From: Singulisphaera sp.
GTDB lineage: Bacteria > Planctomycetota > Planctomycetia > Isosphaerales > Isosphaeraceae
DNA: 35,373 nt
NCBI GenBank assembly: GCA_027451445.1
Contig: DAIDJG010000102.1
Location: 1-35,373 of the forward strand
Reading direction: 5' to 3'
In this document: positions 1 to 8,500 of the stretch, piece after piece
How the letters are laid out: each line of letters starts with the position of its first letter
Position numbering within the stretch: position 1 is the first letter of the stretch
Notes under the pieces: generated by a model
The model's input: the letters and a program-made list of their open reading frames with translations, nothing else
Told to the model about the DNA's origin: nothing
Databases searched by the model: none
Translations under genes and position numbers: made by a program

Positions 1-88
1 GTACGCTCCCCGTCCGGGAAGATCGGCCTTCACAAGCCCATACCATCGCGATAATCGTCAAATTGTCCAGCCGACTTGAGCCGGGGCG

Positions 89-613
89 TCAACCGACGGG
101 TTTGCGGTTGCAGGATTCCGCCGATTCAGGCGGGTCAGAAATGGTGAATCGGAAGTCGCAGTGAGGCGCGCCTTGCATGATCGTCTGCGTTCGAGTCAAT
201 CGAATGGTGGGGTTGAAGCCCTGAACCAGGGCCGCGTCGCGGATGCACGAGAGGTTCGCCCCAAGGTCCGCGAGCCCGAGAGCCCGGTACATCTCCGCGT
301 ACCGGCAGCGAGTGACATTGAACGAAAGCCGCTCTGAGGACTGTTCGAGCATCTCGATCTCGAGCGCTCCCCCTTCGCGCCAACGATCCAGCGTCTCGGC
401 GAACGCCTCGAGTGTGCTTTCTCCGAAAAGGCGCGCTAGGTCGGCGCCGCTTTGCCGGGCGAGTTCAGAAATCACCGTGCGAACAATCTCGAGCGTACGT
501 TCCTCGCCGATCTCCTCGCGAACGGCACGCAGCAACGGACCCACGATTTTCGCCTCGATCTCGCGCTGCTGGAGCAAACTGATCTTGGCACCAGGGTCCG
601 GTGGCGCGGACAT
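89..613 (-). CDS. L-2-amino-thiazoline-4-carboxylate hydrolase family protein (ATC hydrolase-like)
   Basis: This 174-residue protein resembles the ATC hydrolase Pfam family. The namesake member opens the thiazoline ring of L-2-amino-thiazoline-4-carboxylate on the route to cysteine. Most other members are uncharacterised, so the substrate here is unknown. The family signature is in the C-terminal half: RCRYAEMYRALGLADLG, then a Cys-x-x-Asp segment (CIRDAA), then RTQTIMQGAPHCDFRF with its conserved Cys-x-Phe. No signal peptide or membrane segment is visible, so it is probably cytosolic. I chose the ATG at 613, which has GGAG about nine bases upstream, over an in-frame GTG at 646 with no ribosome binding site. 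The nearest gene is a receiver on the same strand 167 bases upstream, so shared transcription is possible but unproven. Family call fairly sure; reaction uncertain. Confidence 0.72.
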   Translation of the reverse strand: MSAPPDPGAKISLLQQREIEAKIVGPLLRAVREEIGEERTLEIVRTVISELARQSGADLARLFGESTLEAFAETLDRWREGGALEIEMLEQSSERLSFNVTRCRYAEMYRALGLADLGANLSCIRDAALVQGFNPTIRLTRTQTIMQGAPHCDFRFTISDPPESAESCNRKPVG

Positions 614-780
614 CGCAGTGGCTCCAGCAAGGTGTGGAGTGAGCACGGGTCGCTCACGCTGATCCCAACCCTAATGATAAGGAGACCCTGCGTAAAGCGC
701 CATTTCTCAAGGCATGCGAAACCAACCACGGATCCGGCCCGTGGACGGGGGATGGGACACGAGAATCACGCCGTTAACGC

Positions 781-1164
781 TCAGGCATTGAGCGCCTTGA
801 GCCGCTCGAGCAGCGAGGGCAGGTCGATGGGTTTCATGATGAAATCGACCGCACCGGCCTCGCGCGCTTGCCGCTCAGTCTGTTCGTTGCCGTCAGCGGT
901 GATGGCAACAATTGGGATCTCGGACGTTTCGGGAAGCTCACGCAGGCGCCGAATCAATTCCACGCCATCCATGACCGGCATCATCAAGTCCGTCAGGACA
1001 AGCTGCGGATGGAAGTCCTCGACCGAAGCGAGCGCCTCGCGACCGTCGTTCACCTCTTTCACGTCAAAGCCGTGAAGCCGCAACAACCGTCCGAAGGCAT
1101 AGCGCAAGAACGGGGCGTCCTCAACCAGAAGCACCCTCGGCTTGATATCTGTTTCAGCCCACAT
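781..1164 (-). CDS. Single-domain CheY-like response regulator receiver
   Basis: This 127-residue protein is a lone receiver domain with no output domain, so it probably acts by protein-protein contact, as CheY or a phosphorelay intermediate does. The acidic pair E15-D16, the phospho-acceptor D59 in LTDLMMPVMDG, the switch Thr at 89 (ITAD) and K111 in FIMKP are all present, so it should be phosphorylatable. The start at 1164 has AAGGGCGG a few bases upstream. No histidine kinase adjoins it. The nearest kinase in the window is the hybrid sensor more than 30 kb away, and a pairing between them is only speculation. The cognate kinase and target cannot be read from this context. Confidence 0.93.
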   Translation of the reverse strand: MWAETDIKPRVLLVEDAPFLRYAFGRLLRLHGFDVKEVNDGREALASVEDFHPQLVLTDLMMPVMDGVELIRRLRELPETSEIPIVAITADGNEQTERQAREAGAVDFIMKPIDLPSLLERLKALNA

Positions 1165-1557
1165 AGGACCGCCCTTAGATCAGTGTCCCTGGGAACTCGA
1201 GGGATCTCCGTGGTTTTCGCCCCTTCCGCGCTCCCGTCGGTCCGTTTACCTCGGTCATCGGCGCACGAGTTGCGCACTCGATACGCCGGTCGTTGAGAGA
1301 AGGCCGACGGAAGGCAATCCCGATTGCTTTATTCCCGCTGCAAAACGCATGCCAATTCCTATGAATTTAGTGGCTCCGTTGCTCTCGCGTTATGATGATA
1401 GGCAACGGGTGGGGAGAATCCGTTCGTCAACCGTATGCCGACCGCCACGGCTGATTCGATGAAACGAAGGTGAACCGCGAGTAAATCACGGCCGATCGAT
1501 CGAAATACGCATCGATCGCAGTGCGAGGACGAAACGTTTGGAAGGGGGAATTGGAGA
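1165..1557. other. Intergenic region between divergent receiver and esterase genes
   Basis: This 393-base gap separates the minus-strand receiver from the plus-strand esterase and must hold both promoters. I see no convincing small gene. The only structure I can support is the 8-bp inverted repeat at 1493-1518, listed separately. The middle part, about 1320-1440, is less GC-rich than the flanks, as expected for a promoter zone, but I could not fix -35/-10 boxes. Confidence 0.5.
1493..1518. promoter_or_regulatory. 8-bp inverted repeat, possible operator upstream of esterase
   Basis: CGATCGAT at 1493-1500 is followed after ten bases by its exact reverse complement ATCGATCG at 1511-1518. It lies about 40 bases before the esterase start codon, where a repressor site could sit. 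Each arm is built from the self-complementary GATC/CGAT motif, which lowers its significance. No regulator can be assigned. Confidence 0.25.
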
Positions 1558-2556
1558 ATGACGGGGGCCGTCGAGAGAACCAGGGCGTCGTCTTCGCGCT
1601 GGGAACTAGCGACCAGGACCCTTCGCGTTCTTGCCTGGCTCGCACTTCTCGGGGCCAGTGGAATGCTCGCACGATCGGAAGTGCGACGGGCGGATTGGCC
1701 CGAAGGTGTCATCGCGTACACGGACGTGGTTTATCGGCGCACGCCGGACGGCCGTCTTCGAATGGATATTTATGTCCCCGAAGACTTGAGTCCGACTCCA
1801 AAGCGACGGCACCCGACTGTGCTGGCGATTCACGGCGGAGGTTGGCGCGGGGGCAGCCGCATCAGCTACGGTTGGATGGCCGCGCGGCTAGCCCAGCACG
1901 GCTATGTCGTCGCGTCGGCCGATTACACACTCGCGAGGCCTGGGAAGCCGAGCTGGCCAGATTGCCTCGACGACTTGCGCGCCGCGGTTCATTGGCTCCG
2001 CCGCAACGCGGAACAATACGGTATCGATCGCGATCGGATCGTCGTGATGGGAGCGTCCGCAGGGGGACACTTGGCAGTGCTTCTGGGCACCTTGAACGAC
2101 GACGATCCTTCACTCGGCGTGCGTGGTGTGATCGACTTTTACGGACCGACTGACCTGCGAAGACTCGCCGAAGAGACCCCGGTGTCCGCAGCGCCGATCG
2201 CCGAATTCCTTGGGGGCACGCCAGGGCAGGTCCCGGATCGATACCACGACGCCTCGCCCGTCTTTCGAGTGACCCCGACATGTCCTCCCATGATCCTGCT
2301 TCACGGCGCCGACGATCCGCACGTGCCGATCGAGCAGTCGAAGCTCCTGGCCGAGGCGCTCGCGCAGCATGGAGTGCCCCATCGTCTGGTGGAAATCCCG
2401 CGGGCTCGCCACGGGTTCGACGTTCGAATTGACGGGCACCACGACCTGCTTCCGGAGATCCTCGATTTCTTCGCCAACGTAGGAGAGGCGAAAGGCACCC
2501 GTCCATCTGTCGAGCCATCCGTTCCCACGAAGGCCGCGAGCGAGCTTCATCGCTAA
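1558..2556 (+). CDS. Alpha/beta hydrolase, esterase/lipase (BD-FAE / Aes-like), membrane-anchored or exported
   Basis: This 332-residue protein has an N-terminal hydrophobic stretch at about residues 22-38 that could be a signal peptide or anchor, followed by an alpha/beta-hydrolase domain. The oxyanion-hole motif HGGGW is at 92-96 and the nucleophile elbow GASAGG places Ser167. HGADDPHVP supplies the likely acid Asp253 and ARHGF supplies His285, so the triad looks intact. The HGGG motif places it with the hormone-sensitive-lipase/BD-FAE type carboxylesterases. Many planctomycete relatives sit among sugar-ester and polysaccharide genes, but here the neighbours give no substrate. GGAAGGGGG about ten bases before the ATG is the likely ribosome binding site; GGAG also lies directly before it. 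The last 20 or so residues are a low-complexity tail. Confidence 0.88.
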   Translation: MTGAVERTRASSSRWELATRTLRVLAWLALLGASGMLARSEVRRADWPEGVIAYTDVVYRRTPDGRLRMDIYVPEDLSPTPKRRHPTVLAIHGGGWRGGSRISYGWMAARLAQHGYVVASADYTLARPGKPSWPDCLDDLRAAVHWLRRNAEQYGIDRDRIVVMGASAGGHLAVLLGTLNDDDPSLGVRGVIDFYGPTDLRRLAEETPVSAAPIAEFLGGTPGQVPDRYHDASPVFRVTPTCPPMILLHGADDPHVPIEQSKLLAEALAQHGVPHRLVEIPRARHGFDVRIDGHHDLLPEILDFFANVGEAKGTRPSVEPSVPTKAASELHR

Positions 2557-3019
2557 AACACCCCGCGCGACAGCGTAAGCAAGACGATCAGGGCCTTTCG
2601 GCAGCGCGGACCTCGACTTCAAGCTGAGCCATTCATGGAGGCGAACAGAAGCGAGTCGCGTTTTCGCGACGAAACGCGTAGGCATCTAAGTTCCTGCGGA
2701 AGCGCAATGACGTTGTACCTGGTGCGCGCTCTCATGACAACCCATAACGCCTTTTCAATCTGTACTCGCCGTCACGCTCACGCCAAGGGAGCGTAGGTTC
2801 AGGGCGGACGGGCGAACCCCTCAAAAGCCCTACGATCGGGAGGGTCGGCGCGTTGGGTCGAAGTTTACGGGAACGACTCGGAACGAATGCCTTAGATGCT
2901 TGCTTTTCGCGCCATTTCCTGGTTCGATAAGAGAAGCACGTTCTAACGAATTGGCCGTTCGACCGAAGCGCTGTGACCTAGAATAGTAGCGTCCTGTTCC
3001 ACGTTCCCAGGAGGCGGCC
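2557..3019. other. Intergenic region upstream of the M24-fold gene
   Basis: This is a 463-base gap between two plus-strand genes. Open frames here run antisense into the flanking genes and show no family signature, so I treat the gap as non-coding. At its right end an AGGAGG ribosome binding site (3009-3014) precedes the GTG start at 3020. A TAGAAT at 2979-2984 could be a -10 box, with a poor TTCGAC at 2958-2963 and a short 15-base spacer, so this promoter call is weak. I see no clear hairpin terminator after the esterase. Confidence 0.45.
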
Positions 3020-4288
3020 GTGGCAACTGTCACGCAGCAAGCTGGATTGATCGTTCCGTTTGACGACGGCCCCGATCTCTCGGGTGAGTTCGACCGTGTC
3101 TTGCACACGGCCGGCGACCGGCCGAATACCGATACGCTTCCCGCTCTCACGGATCCCACCGCCGACTTTCAGGATCTTACGGTCGCCCGCCGGCGCGACG
3201 ACGTCGAGGAAAAGCACCGGCGGATCTGTGACTTCCTCGACGCAACGGGGCACGACGCCGTCGTGCTCGGCCGAGCGGACTCGATCGCCTGGTTCACGTC
3301 CGGCGGCGATCTCGGTCAGGATCTGGGTGGCGAGCTTGGGTCCGTCCAACTCTTCATCAACCGCACGTGCCGCGCCGTCATCACGGATAACGTACAGAGC
3401 GCGCGGGCCTTCGAGGAGGAGCTAGCCGGTCTTGGCTTTCAGCTCAAGGAGCGGGCCTGGCACGACGACCCGGGGCAGATCGTCGGGCAATTGAGTCGCA
3501 ACAAGAAAATCGCGACGGACCTGTGCCTCGAATCGACCCCGTGGACCCGAAAGCTCGATTGCCTGCGGAGCCTGCGCCAGCCCTTGACCGGGCTCGAACG
3601 GCAACGGATGCGTGAACTCGGACGCACCCTCAGCGCGGCCGTCGAAGCGACCTGCCGCAACTTCGTGAAGGGCGAAAAAGAGGCGGATATCGCCGGTCAC
3701 CTGGCCCACCGATTGATCCGTGAAGGGGTCATTCCCGTCGATTTGAGAGTCGCCGGCGATGATCGCCTCGAGCGATTTCGCCAATCGACCTTCAAGTCCG
3801 TACCCATCGAGAAGCGGGCGACGATCACCGTGACCGGCCGCCGCTTCGGCCTCTGCGCATCGCTGAGCCGGACCGTCTCGTTCGGCCCCGTTGAACCCGA
3901 GTATCGGGCAAAGCATCTCGTGGCCACGATGGTGGACGCGAGCTGTTTCTATTTCTCGCGGCCCAAGGAGAAGGTGTCGGAGGTGTTCCGCCGGGCCAAA
4001 CGGATCTACGAAAAGTTTGACCACCCCCACGAGTGGACTCTCGACTACCTCGGTCATGTCATCGGCTACGCCCCTCGCGAGATTCTGATCACGCCTGATA
4101 GCCCGTTCGTCCTCCGCGACGACACCGCGCTCTGCTGGAGCCCGAGCGTCGGCGCGGCGCGTTCGTGCGACACCGTCGTCATCGATTCCCGCGGCTACGA
4201 AGTCGTCACCGCAGCGCGCAACTGGCCACAAATCGACGTGGCCGTCAAGGGCTATGTGATCCACCGCCCAGGCATTCTGGAGCGTTAA
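3020..4288 (+). CDS. M24 (creatinase/aminopeptidase P) fold protein, probably without the metal centre
   Basis: This 422-residue protein has the two-domain layout of aminopeptidase-P/creatinase proteins: an N-terminal creatinase-like domain at about residues 65-190 and a pita-bread domain at about 195-400. In active M24 enzymes two Asp, one His and two Glu bind two metals. The equivalent of the DLTRT motif reads SLSRT (residues 281-285), so that Asp is lost, and the preceding Asp strand reads TITVTG. H346 survives in GHVIG. The Glu positions near the end read LCWSPS (371-376) and RSCDT (381-385). This looks like a non-catalytic or altered member. Translation starts at a GTG with AGGAGG five bases upstream. 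The final A of the TAA stop is also the first base of a palindromic repeat. Fold is confident; loss of metals is from motif alignment by eye. Confidence 0.8.
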   Translation: MATVTQQAGLIVPFDDGPDLSGEFDRVLHTAGDRPNTDTLPALTDPTADFQDLTVARRRDDVEEKHRRICDFLDATGHDAVVLGRADSIAWFTSGGDLGQDLGGELGSVQLFINRTCRAVITDNVQSARAFEEELAGLGFQLKERAWHDDPGQIVGQLSRNKKIATDLCLESTPWTRKLDCLRSLRQPLTGLERQRMRELGRTLSAAVEATCRNFVKGEKEADIAGHLAHRLIREGVIPVDLRVAGDDRLERFRQSTFKSVPIEKRATITVTGRRFGLCASLSRTVSFGPVEPEYRAKHLVATMVDASCFYFSRPKEKVSEVFRRAKRIYEKFDHPHEWTLDYLGHVIGYAPREILITPDSPFVLRDDTALCWSPSVGAARSCDTVVIDSRGYEVVTAARNWPQIDVAVKGYVIHRPGILER

Positions 4289-4399
4289 GAGTCTGTCCCG
4301 GAAGTGGAGCGGAGCTGGAAAAGGGGGACTGGCTCCGAGTCTTCGAGGTGCCTGTCCCCCTTTTCTGGCGGAGCGGGCGTGGAAAGGGGGACAGATTCT
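4288..4399. repeat. REP/MITE-like palindromic element, copy 1 (short form)
   Basis: This 112-base element starts with AGAGTCTGTCCC (4288-4299) and ends with GGGACAGATTCT (4388-4399), an inverted copy with one mismatch. Inside, GAAAAGGGGGAC (4318-4329) pairs perfectly with GTCCCCCTTTTC (4354-4365) around a 24-base loop. It is a near-identical but shorter relative of the element at 29270-29445. It lies between the convergent M24-fold and FKBP genes, where its stem-loop could also end transcription. It is non-coding. Confidence 0.85.
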
Positions 4400-4456
4400 C
4401 AGACGCGGGCCAGCCCACACTCGGCTGGCCCCGCGATCCGCGCTTCGATGAACGCA

Positions 4457-5026
4457 TCACTGCGAGATGCTTACAACCTCAACTTCGAAGTTCAGGTTCG
4501 CGTTCCCAGGCACGACAGGTGGCTTGCCGCGCTCACCATAGGCCAGCTTGGATGGGATGAAGATCTTTCGCTTCTCCCCCACATGCATGCCGACGACCCC
4601 TTCCAGGAAGCCCGGAACGAGCTGGCCGTAGTTGAGGATGAACGGCACGGGTGTGTCGGTGCGCGAGTCAAACACCTTACCGTCGTCGAGCGTGCCGGTG
4701 TATTTGACCAGGACGGTCTGTCCCGACTTCACTTCCACATTGTTCCCGGCTTTGAGCGTTTCGTACTTCACCCCTCCCTCGAGCTCCTTGCTCTCACCCG
4801 GGGCCGTAGGAGGGGCGGGCTTGATCGGGGTCGGCTCAGGCTGGGGAGACGCCTTGGGGTCGTGCTGTTCGCCAATCGCCTGTGGACCCTTGTCGCCCTT
4901 CTCCGATTCCGGGATCTTGTTCACGATCGCCCCTGGCGGGTTGGTTTGGACGACCTGCGGCGGTTCTTCGCAACCGACGATCGCCAGCCCAAGCATCCCC
5001 GACCACAACCAATAGCATCTCCGCAT
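4457..5026 (-). CDS. FKBP-type peptidyl-prolyl cis-trans isomerase, lipoprotein
   Basis: This 189-residue protein begins with a lipoprotein signal ending at Cys19 (AIVGC) and continues with a Pro- and Lys-rich linker to about residue 80. A single FKBP domain follows, recognisable by VKYTGTLDDGKVFDSR, PFILNYGQLVPGFLEGVVGM and KIFIPSKLAYGERG. FKBPs isomerise X-Pro bonds and assist folding; the lipobox places this one on a membrane facing the periplasm. I chose the ATG at 5026 because GGGAGGGGG lies just upstream; an in-frame ATG at 5056 would add ten residues that spoil the signal peptide. The acidic-Gly-x3-Phe-Asp and Tyr-Gly core residues are present, so it should be active. It stands alone, convergent with the M24-fold gene. 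Confidence 0.93.
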   Translation of the reverse strand: MRRCYWLWSGMLGLAIVGCEEPPQVVQTNPPGAIVNKIPESEKGDKGPQAIGEQHDPKASPQPEPTPIKPAPPTAPGESKELEGGVKYETLKAGNNVEVKSGQTVLVKYTGTLDDGKVFDSRTDTPVPFILNYGQLVPGFLEGVVGMHVGEKRKIFIPSKLAYGERGKPPVVPGNANLNFEVEVVSISQ

Positions 5027-5523
5027 CGAGTCCCCCTCCCAGACTGTCCGCCGCAACTCGCTTGCATGGAAAAACGCGATAAATGGAAGCCCGGGAACAG
5101 CCGTCCCCGAAACTAGGAATACTTCATTATGCCGGTCGGGCCGACATCATGGCCAGACCCTTGTCTGCTCCGAGTCGTGAGCTCGAGGGAGAGACTATGC
5201 GGTAAGGACGGAATGATCCGAATCGAGGGGAAACCGGCCGGCGGCCGGTTCGGCGTGGGTCTCCTGACCCCGCCGCGCGTCTGTTCGCAGGCTCGAGCCC
5301 TCGCGCAGCCATCTCGATGCCCCGGTTCCACGCCGACTCCGCTTTGCGAACGCTCCGGCGGGGTCGGGAGACCCACGCCGAACGACCGGTGGTCGTTGAA
5401 ACGACACGAAGCAATCGGAGTTTCTCGGTGACGACGAAATCCGCGCAACCGAAACGAGGCTCCTCCGGCGCTGCAAGACCGCTGAAACGCCAACTTTCCA
5501 CCGCGCGTGCCGGCTCCATTGAC
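5027..5523. other. Intergenic region carrying a complex inverted repeat
   Basis: This 497-base gap lies between two minus-strand genes (the AsmA-like gene upstream, FKBP downstream). The dominant content is the palindromic element at about 5234-5393. Several open frames run through it on both strands, but they are by-products of the palindrome and show no family signature. The FKBP promoter should be near 5040-5110; I could not fix its boxes. Confidence 0.55.
5234..5393. repeat. Complex palindromic intergenic repeat with 27-bp arms
   Basis: The outer arms 5249-5275 and 5356-5382 are reverse complements at 26 of 27 positions (core GTGGGTCTCC against GGAGACCCAC) around an 80-base loop. Each arm is bordered by a small hairpin: ACCGGCC-GGC-GGCCGGT on the left (about 5234-5250) and CGACC-GGT-GGTCG on the right (5381-5393). 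Inside the loop GTTCGCA pairs with TGCGAAC. The design resembles the unrelated-sequence element at 24424-24576. It is non-coding and could act as a terminator or be a small mobile repeat. Confidence 0.75.
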
Positions 5524-8500
5524 TCACTTCACAAAGCCGAGCGGCAGCTTGAGTACACCCGAAAAAAACGCCACGGCCGTATCGGCAACGACGACGGACG
5601 GGTCGATCGCGGTCGATGGGTTACCGACCGTCCCGGTCACGCGCAGTTTGAGGAGGCGATTCGAGAGGTAGTTGGCAACCCGAAGGGCCGACTGATCGCG
5701 ACGGTTGAGCACGTTGCTGAGCCCAGGGATTTTGCTGACCAGGGCCTGGCCCGTCTCCGGGATGATCTGGTTCGTGTTCACGAGCACTTCGAGATTGAGC
5801 TGGCCGTCGAATCCAACTGTCCCTGACGCGTGGAGCTGGGCCAGCCGGCCTTGCAACGTCGACTGATCGATGTTGAGTTGCTTGTTGAGAATCATCCCAT
5901 GAAACTCGCCGTTCTCGAACAACCCACCGCGCGAGGCACCGAGGAACTTGTCGATCTCGCGGACCACCGGGAGACTGATCAGCGACGCATCGGAGAGCGC
6001 CAGGTCGACACGCCCCCGATAGCTCCTGGGGTGGGCGAGGTGGTGACCGCTCAGTCCGATCCGCCCGGTAATGCGTCCCGATTCGGTCCGCCGAGCGTCG
6101 GACATCAACCGAGTGACGGATTCGAGATCGAGCTCGGTGACGACCACCTCACCCTGAAATGAGGGCTCAGTACCGACGTGAAGGAGCGCGTTCCCGCGGA
6201 CTCGTCCGCCGGCGATGCGTGCGTTCCAGTGTCGGACATGGAGTTGCCCGGTTCCCGTCGTCGGATTGAGCACCAGCTCCGCGGGGGCCCGCAGCTCACT
6301 CACCGCAACACCGTAAATCCGGCCGTGCGTAACGTCCAGCTCGGCCGACGCACGACACGACTCGTCCATCTCGCCAGCCATGCGGAGCGTACCGAAACCC
6401 TCGCTGTGTTTGGCGAGCTCGGGCTCGAACGCGAGCAACTGATGGAGCGCCGCGCGGTCGATCCGAAGCTCGAACCCCGCCTTCGCAGGCCGTTTCGTAG
6501 GAAACGTCCCCCACGCGCGACCGTTCGCCAGGCCGCCGAAAAGACCGCCTTCGAGCGGCTCGATCCACCAGGAATCCGGCATCAGGGCGATGGTACCGCG
6601 GACCTGGCCCAGGGAATGATGCTTGCCCCAGCTCAGATCGCGTAGCTCCGCGAGTCCATGCGCCCAAACGCCGTCCTCGCGACCAATTCGACCCGCGCGG
6701 ATGTTGGCATCGAGCGAGGCCACGCCTTCCAATCGTCCGGCAGCCCCGGACAGGCCCAGGGCTTTCCATAAGGGCTCGAGACCAAGGTCCGTCGCTCGCA
6801 ACTCCCCTTCCGCAGCCTTGCCAGCAGAGATGTCGGCAAGGGGCACGGAACCGTCGAATCGAAGCCTTCCGCCCAGAGAGTCGGCCGACAGTACGTAGCT
6901 CACCACACCCTTGTGCGCCACGAGCGAAGCTTGGACCTGCTCGACCGGGATCCCGTCGACCTTGAGAGTCGGTGCCGAGAGCGCGATGTTGGTTTCCAGC
7001 TTCGAAATGTCCGAGGCGATCGCAAAACCGAGCTTTCCACCCGCCTCGCCCGAGAGCTTCAACCGTTGACCGGGGATCGCCGTGGCGACGCCGGCCATAT
7101 CAAGTTTTTCAAGCGTTGCAGAACCTTCGATCGGTCGCCCCCGAACGGTCGGCACCCGCGCCTCGGCGACGATGCGGCCACCGAACGGGTGCGCGTCGAC
7201 GTCGGAAATCACGATCGTGTCGCCGATCGTCGCCCAGCGGAAGGTCACGTCGCCCAGCGGCACGGGCCCGGTTTGAAAGCGGCCGAAACGCCCTTCACCT
7301 TTCGAGGTCAGGTTTGCGGGAAATAACGTCCCGTCGGCTTCCGCATGCGCGGACAACGAACCCACGATGGGAGCGGGCTGCGGGAAGCTCGGAATCAGGG
7401 CGGCAAGCGCGGCGATGTCCCATTCCGCCATGTCGAGGCGGCTCGTGATTGCGTAAGGACGCGAGAGCTCCAACGTCAGATTTGCCGACAGCGGCCGCCC
7501 CTTCAGCTTCGCCGTGCACTCCGACACGTTGAGCCGGCCGTCGCGCAGTGTGAAGCCGAGGGCGACCGAGTCGAGTCGCGACGCCTGATATCCCAACTGA
7601 ACACTCTGTGCACGCCCGCGCACGCTCCAGGCTTTGGGATCCGCGGCGTTCGCCAGAGTCGCGTCGGCAGCCGCGTCCAACGAAAGCAAACCTGAAACCG
7701 GCGTCGGTGGAGGAAACACCGGCGCCGCGACTTCTCCGAGCGGCAGCTCGTTTCCCTCGAGGCGAACGTTGAGCCGTCCCGGCGGTGAAACCTCCGCGCG
7801 CAGCGAGCCGCGAAAGGCGCCCGGCGGCAACGGGCCTTCGCGCGGGACACGCGACGCAGGCGGGGGCGGGTTGCCTGGCCCACCGTCCGGCCGGTCAACG
7901 AGCTGACCGCGCAAGTCGCTCAGCTCCAAAACGCCCCCGGCCAGGTCGAGCCGCGCTGCGAGCGTACCGACATCGACTTGGAAGATCGACGCCCCGCGCA
8001 GCGAGAGCTCGCCATGGAACACGTAGTCTTTAAGCTCACGCAGCGCACCGAGCGGAATCGTCGCCTCAGCCTTGAGATCGAGCTTTCCGGACACCGGAAT
8101 GGCCATCCGTGAACCGAGCAGCAGCTTCGATCGGGCGACCAGCTTACTCAGGTCCACGTCTTGCAACGCGATTTTCGTTGTGATGGACCGCGGTAGCTGA
8201 AAGCCGCCCGTTTTCGGCATTGCGTCGCGGTGCTTCGGAACTTCGCTCGGACCGGGGCCCATGCCCGCAGACTTGGGTTGGCCCGGGAGCGTCTGCGGCG
8301 ATCGCAAGCCATCGAAGGTCTTCGACGCGGAAAGCTCCGGGACCGCATCGAGCAGCTTCTGAAGGGTTCTTTGTAGCTCGGAAGCGCCGGGCACTTTTGA
8401 CTCGTATCGAAGCTCGTTGCGGTCGGCATGCATCACGAGCTTCAGTGCCTTGACCGGTATCCCCTGAATCGAACCGTCCGTGACCTCCGCCTCCCCCGTC

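Noticed and set aside
2110-2685. 191-codon minus-strand frame after the esterase
   Set aside because: Mostly antisense to the esterase gene, with no motif and no support in the part that is intergenic.
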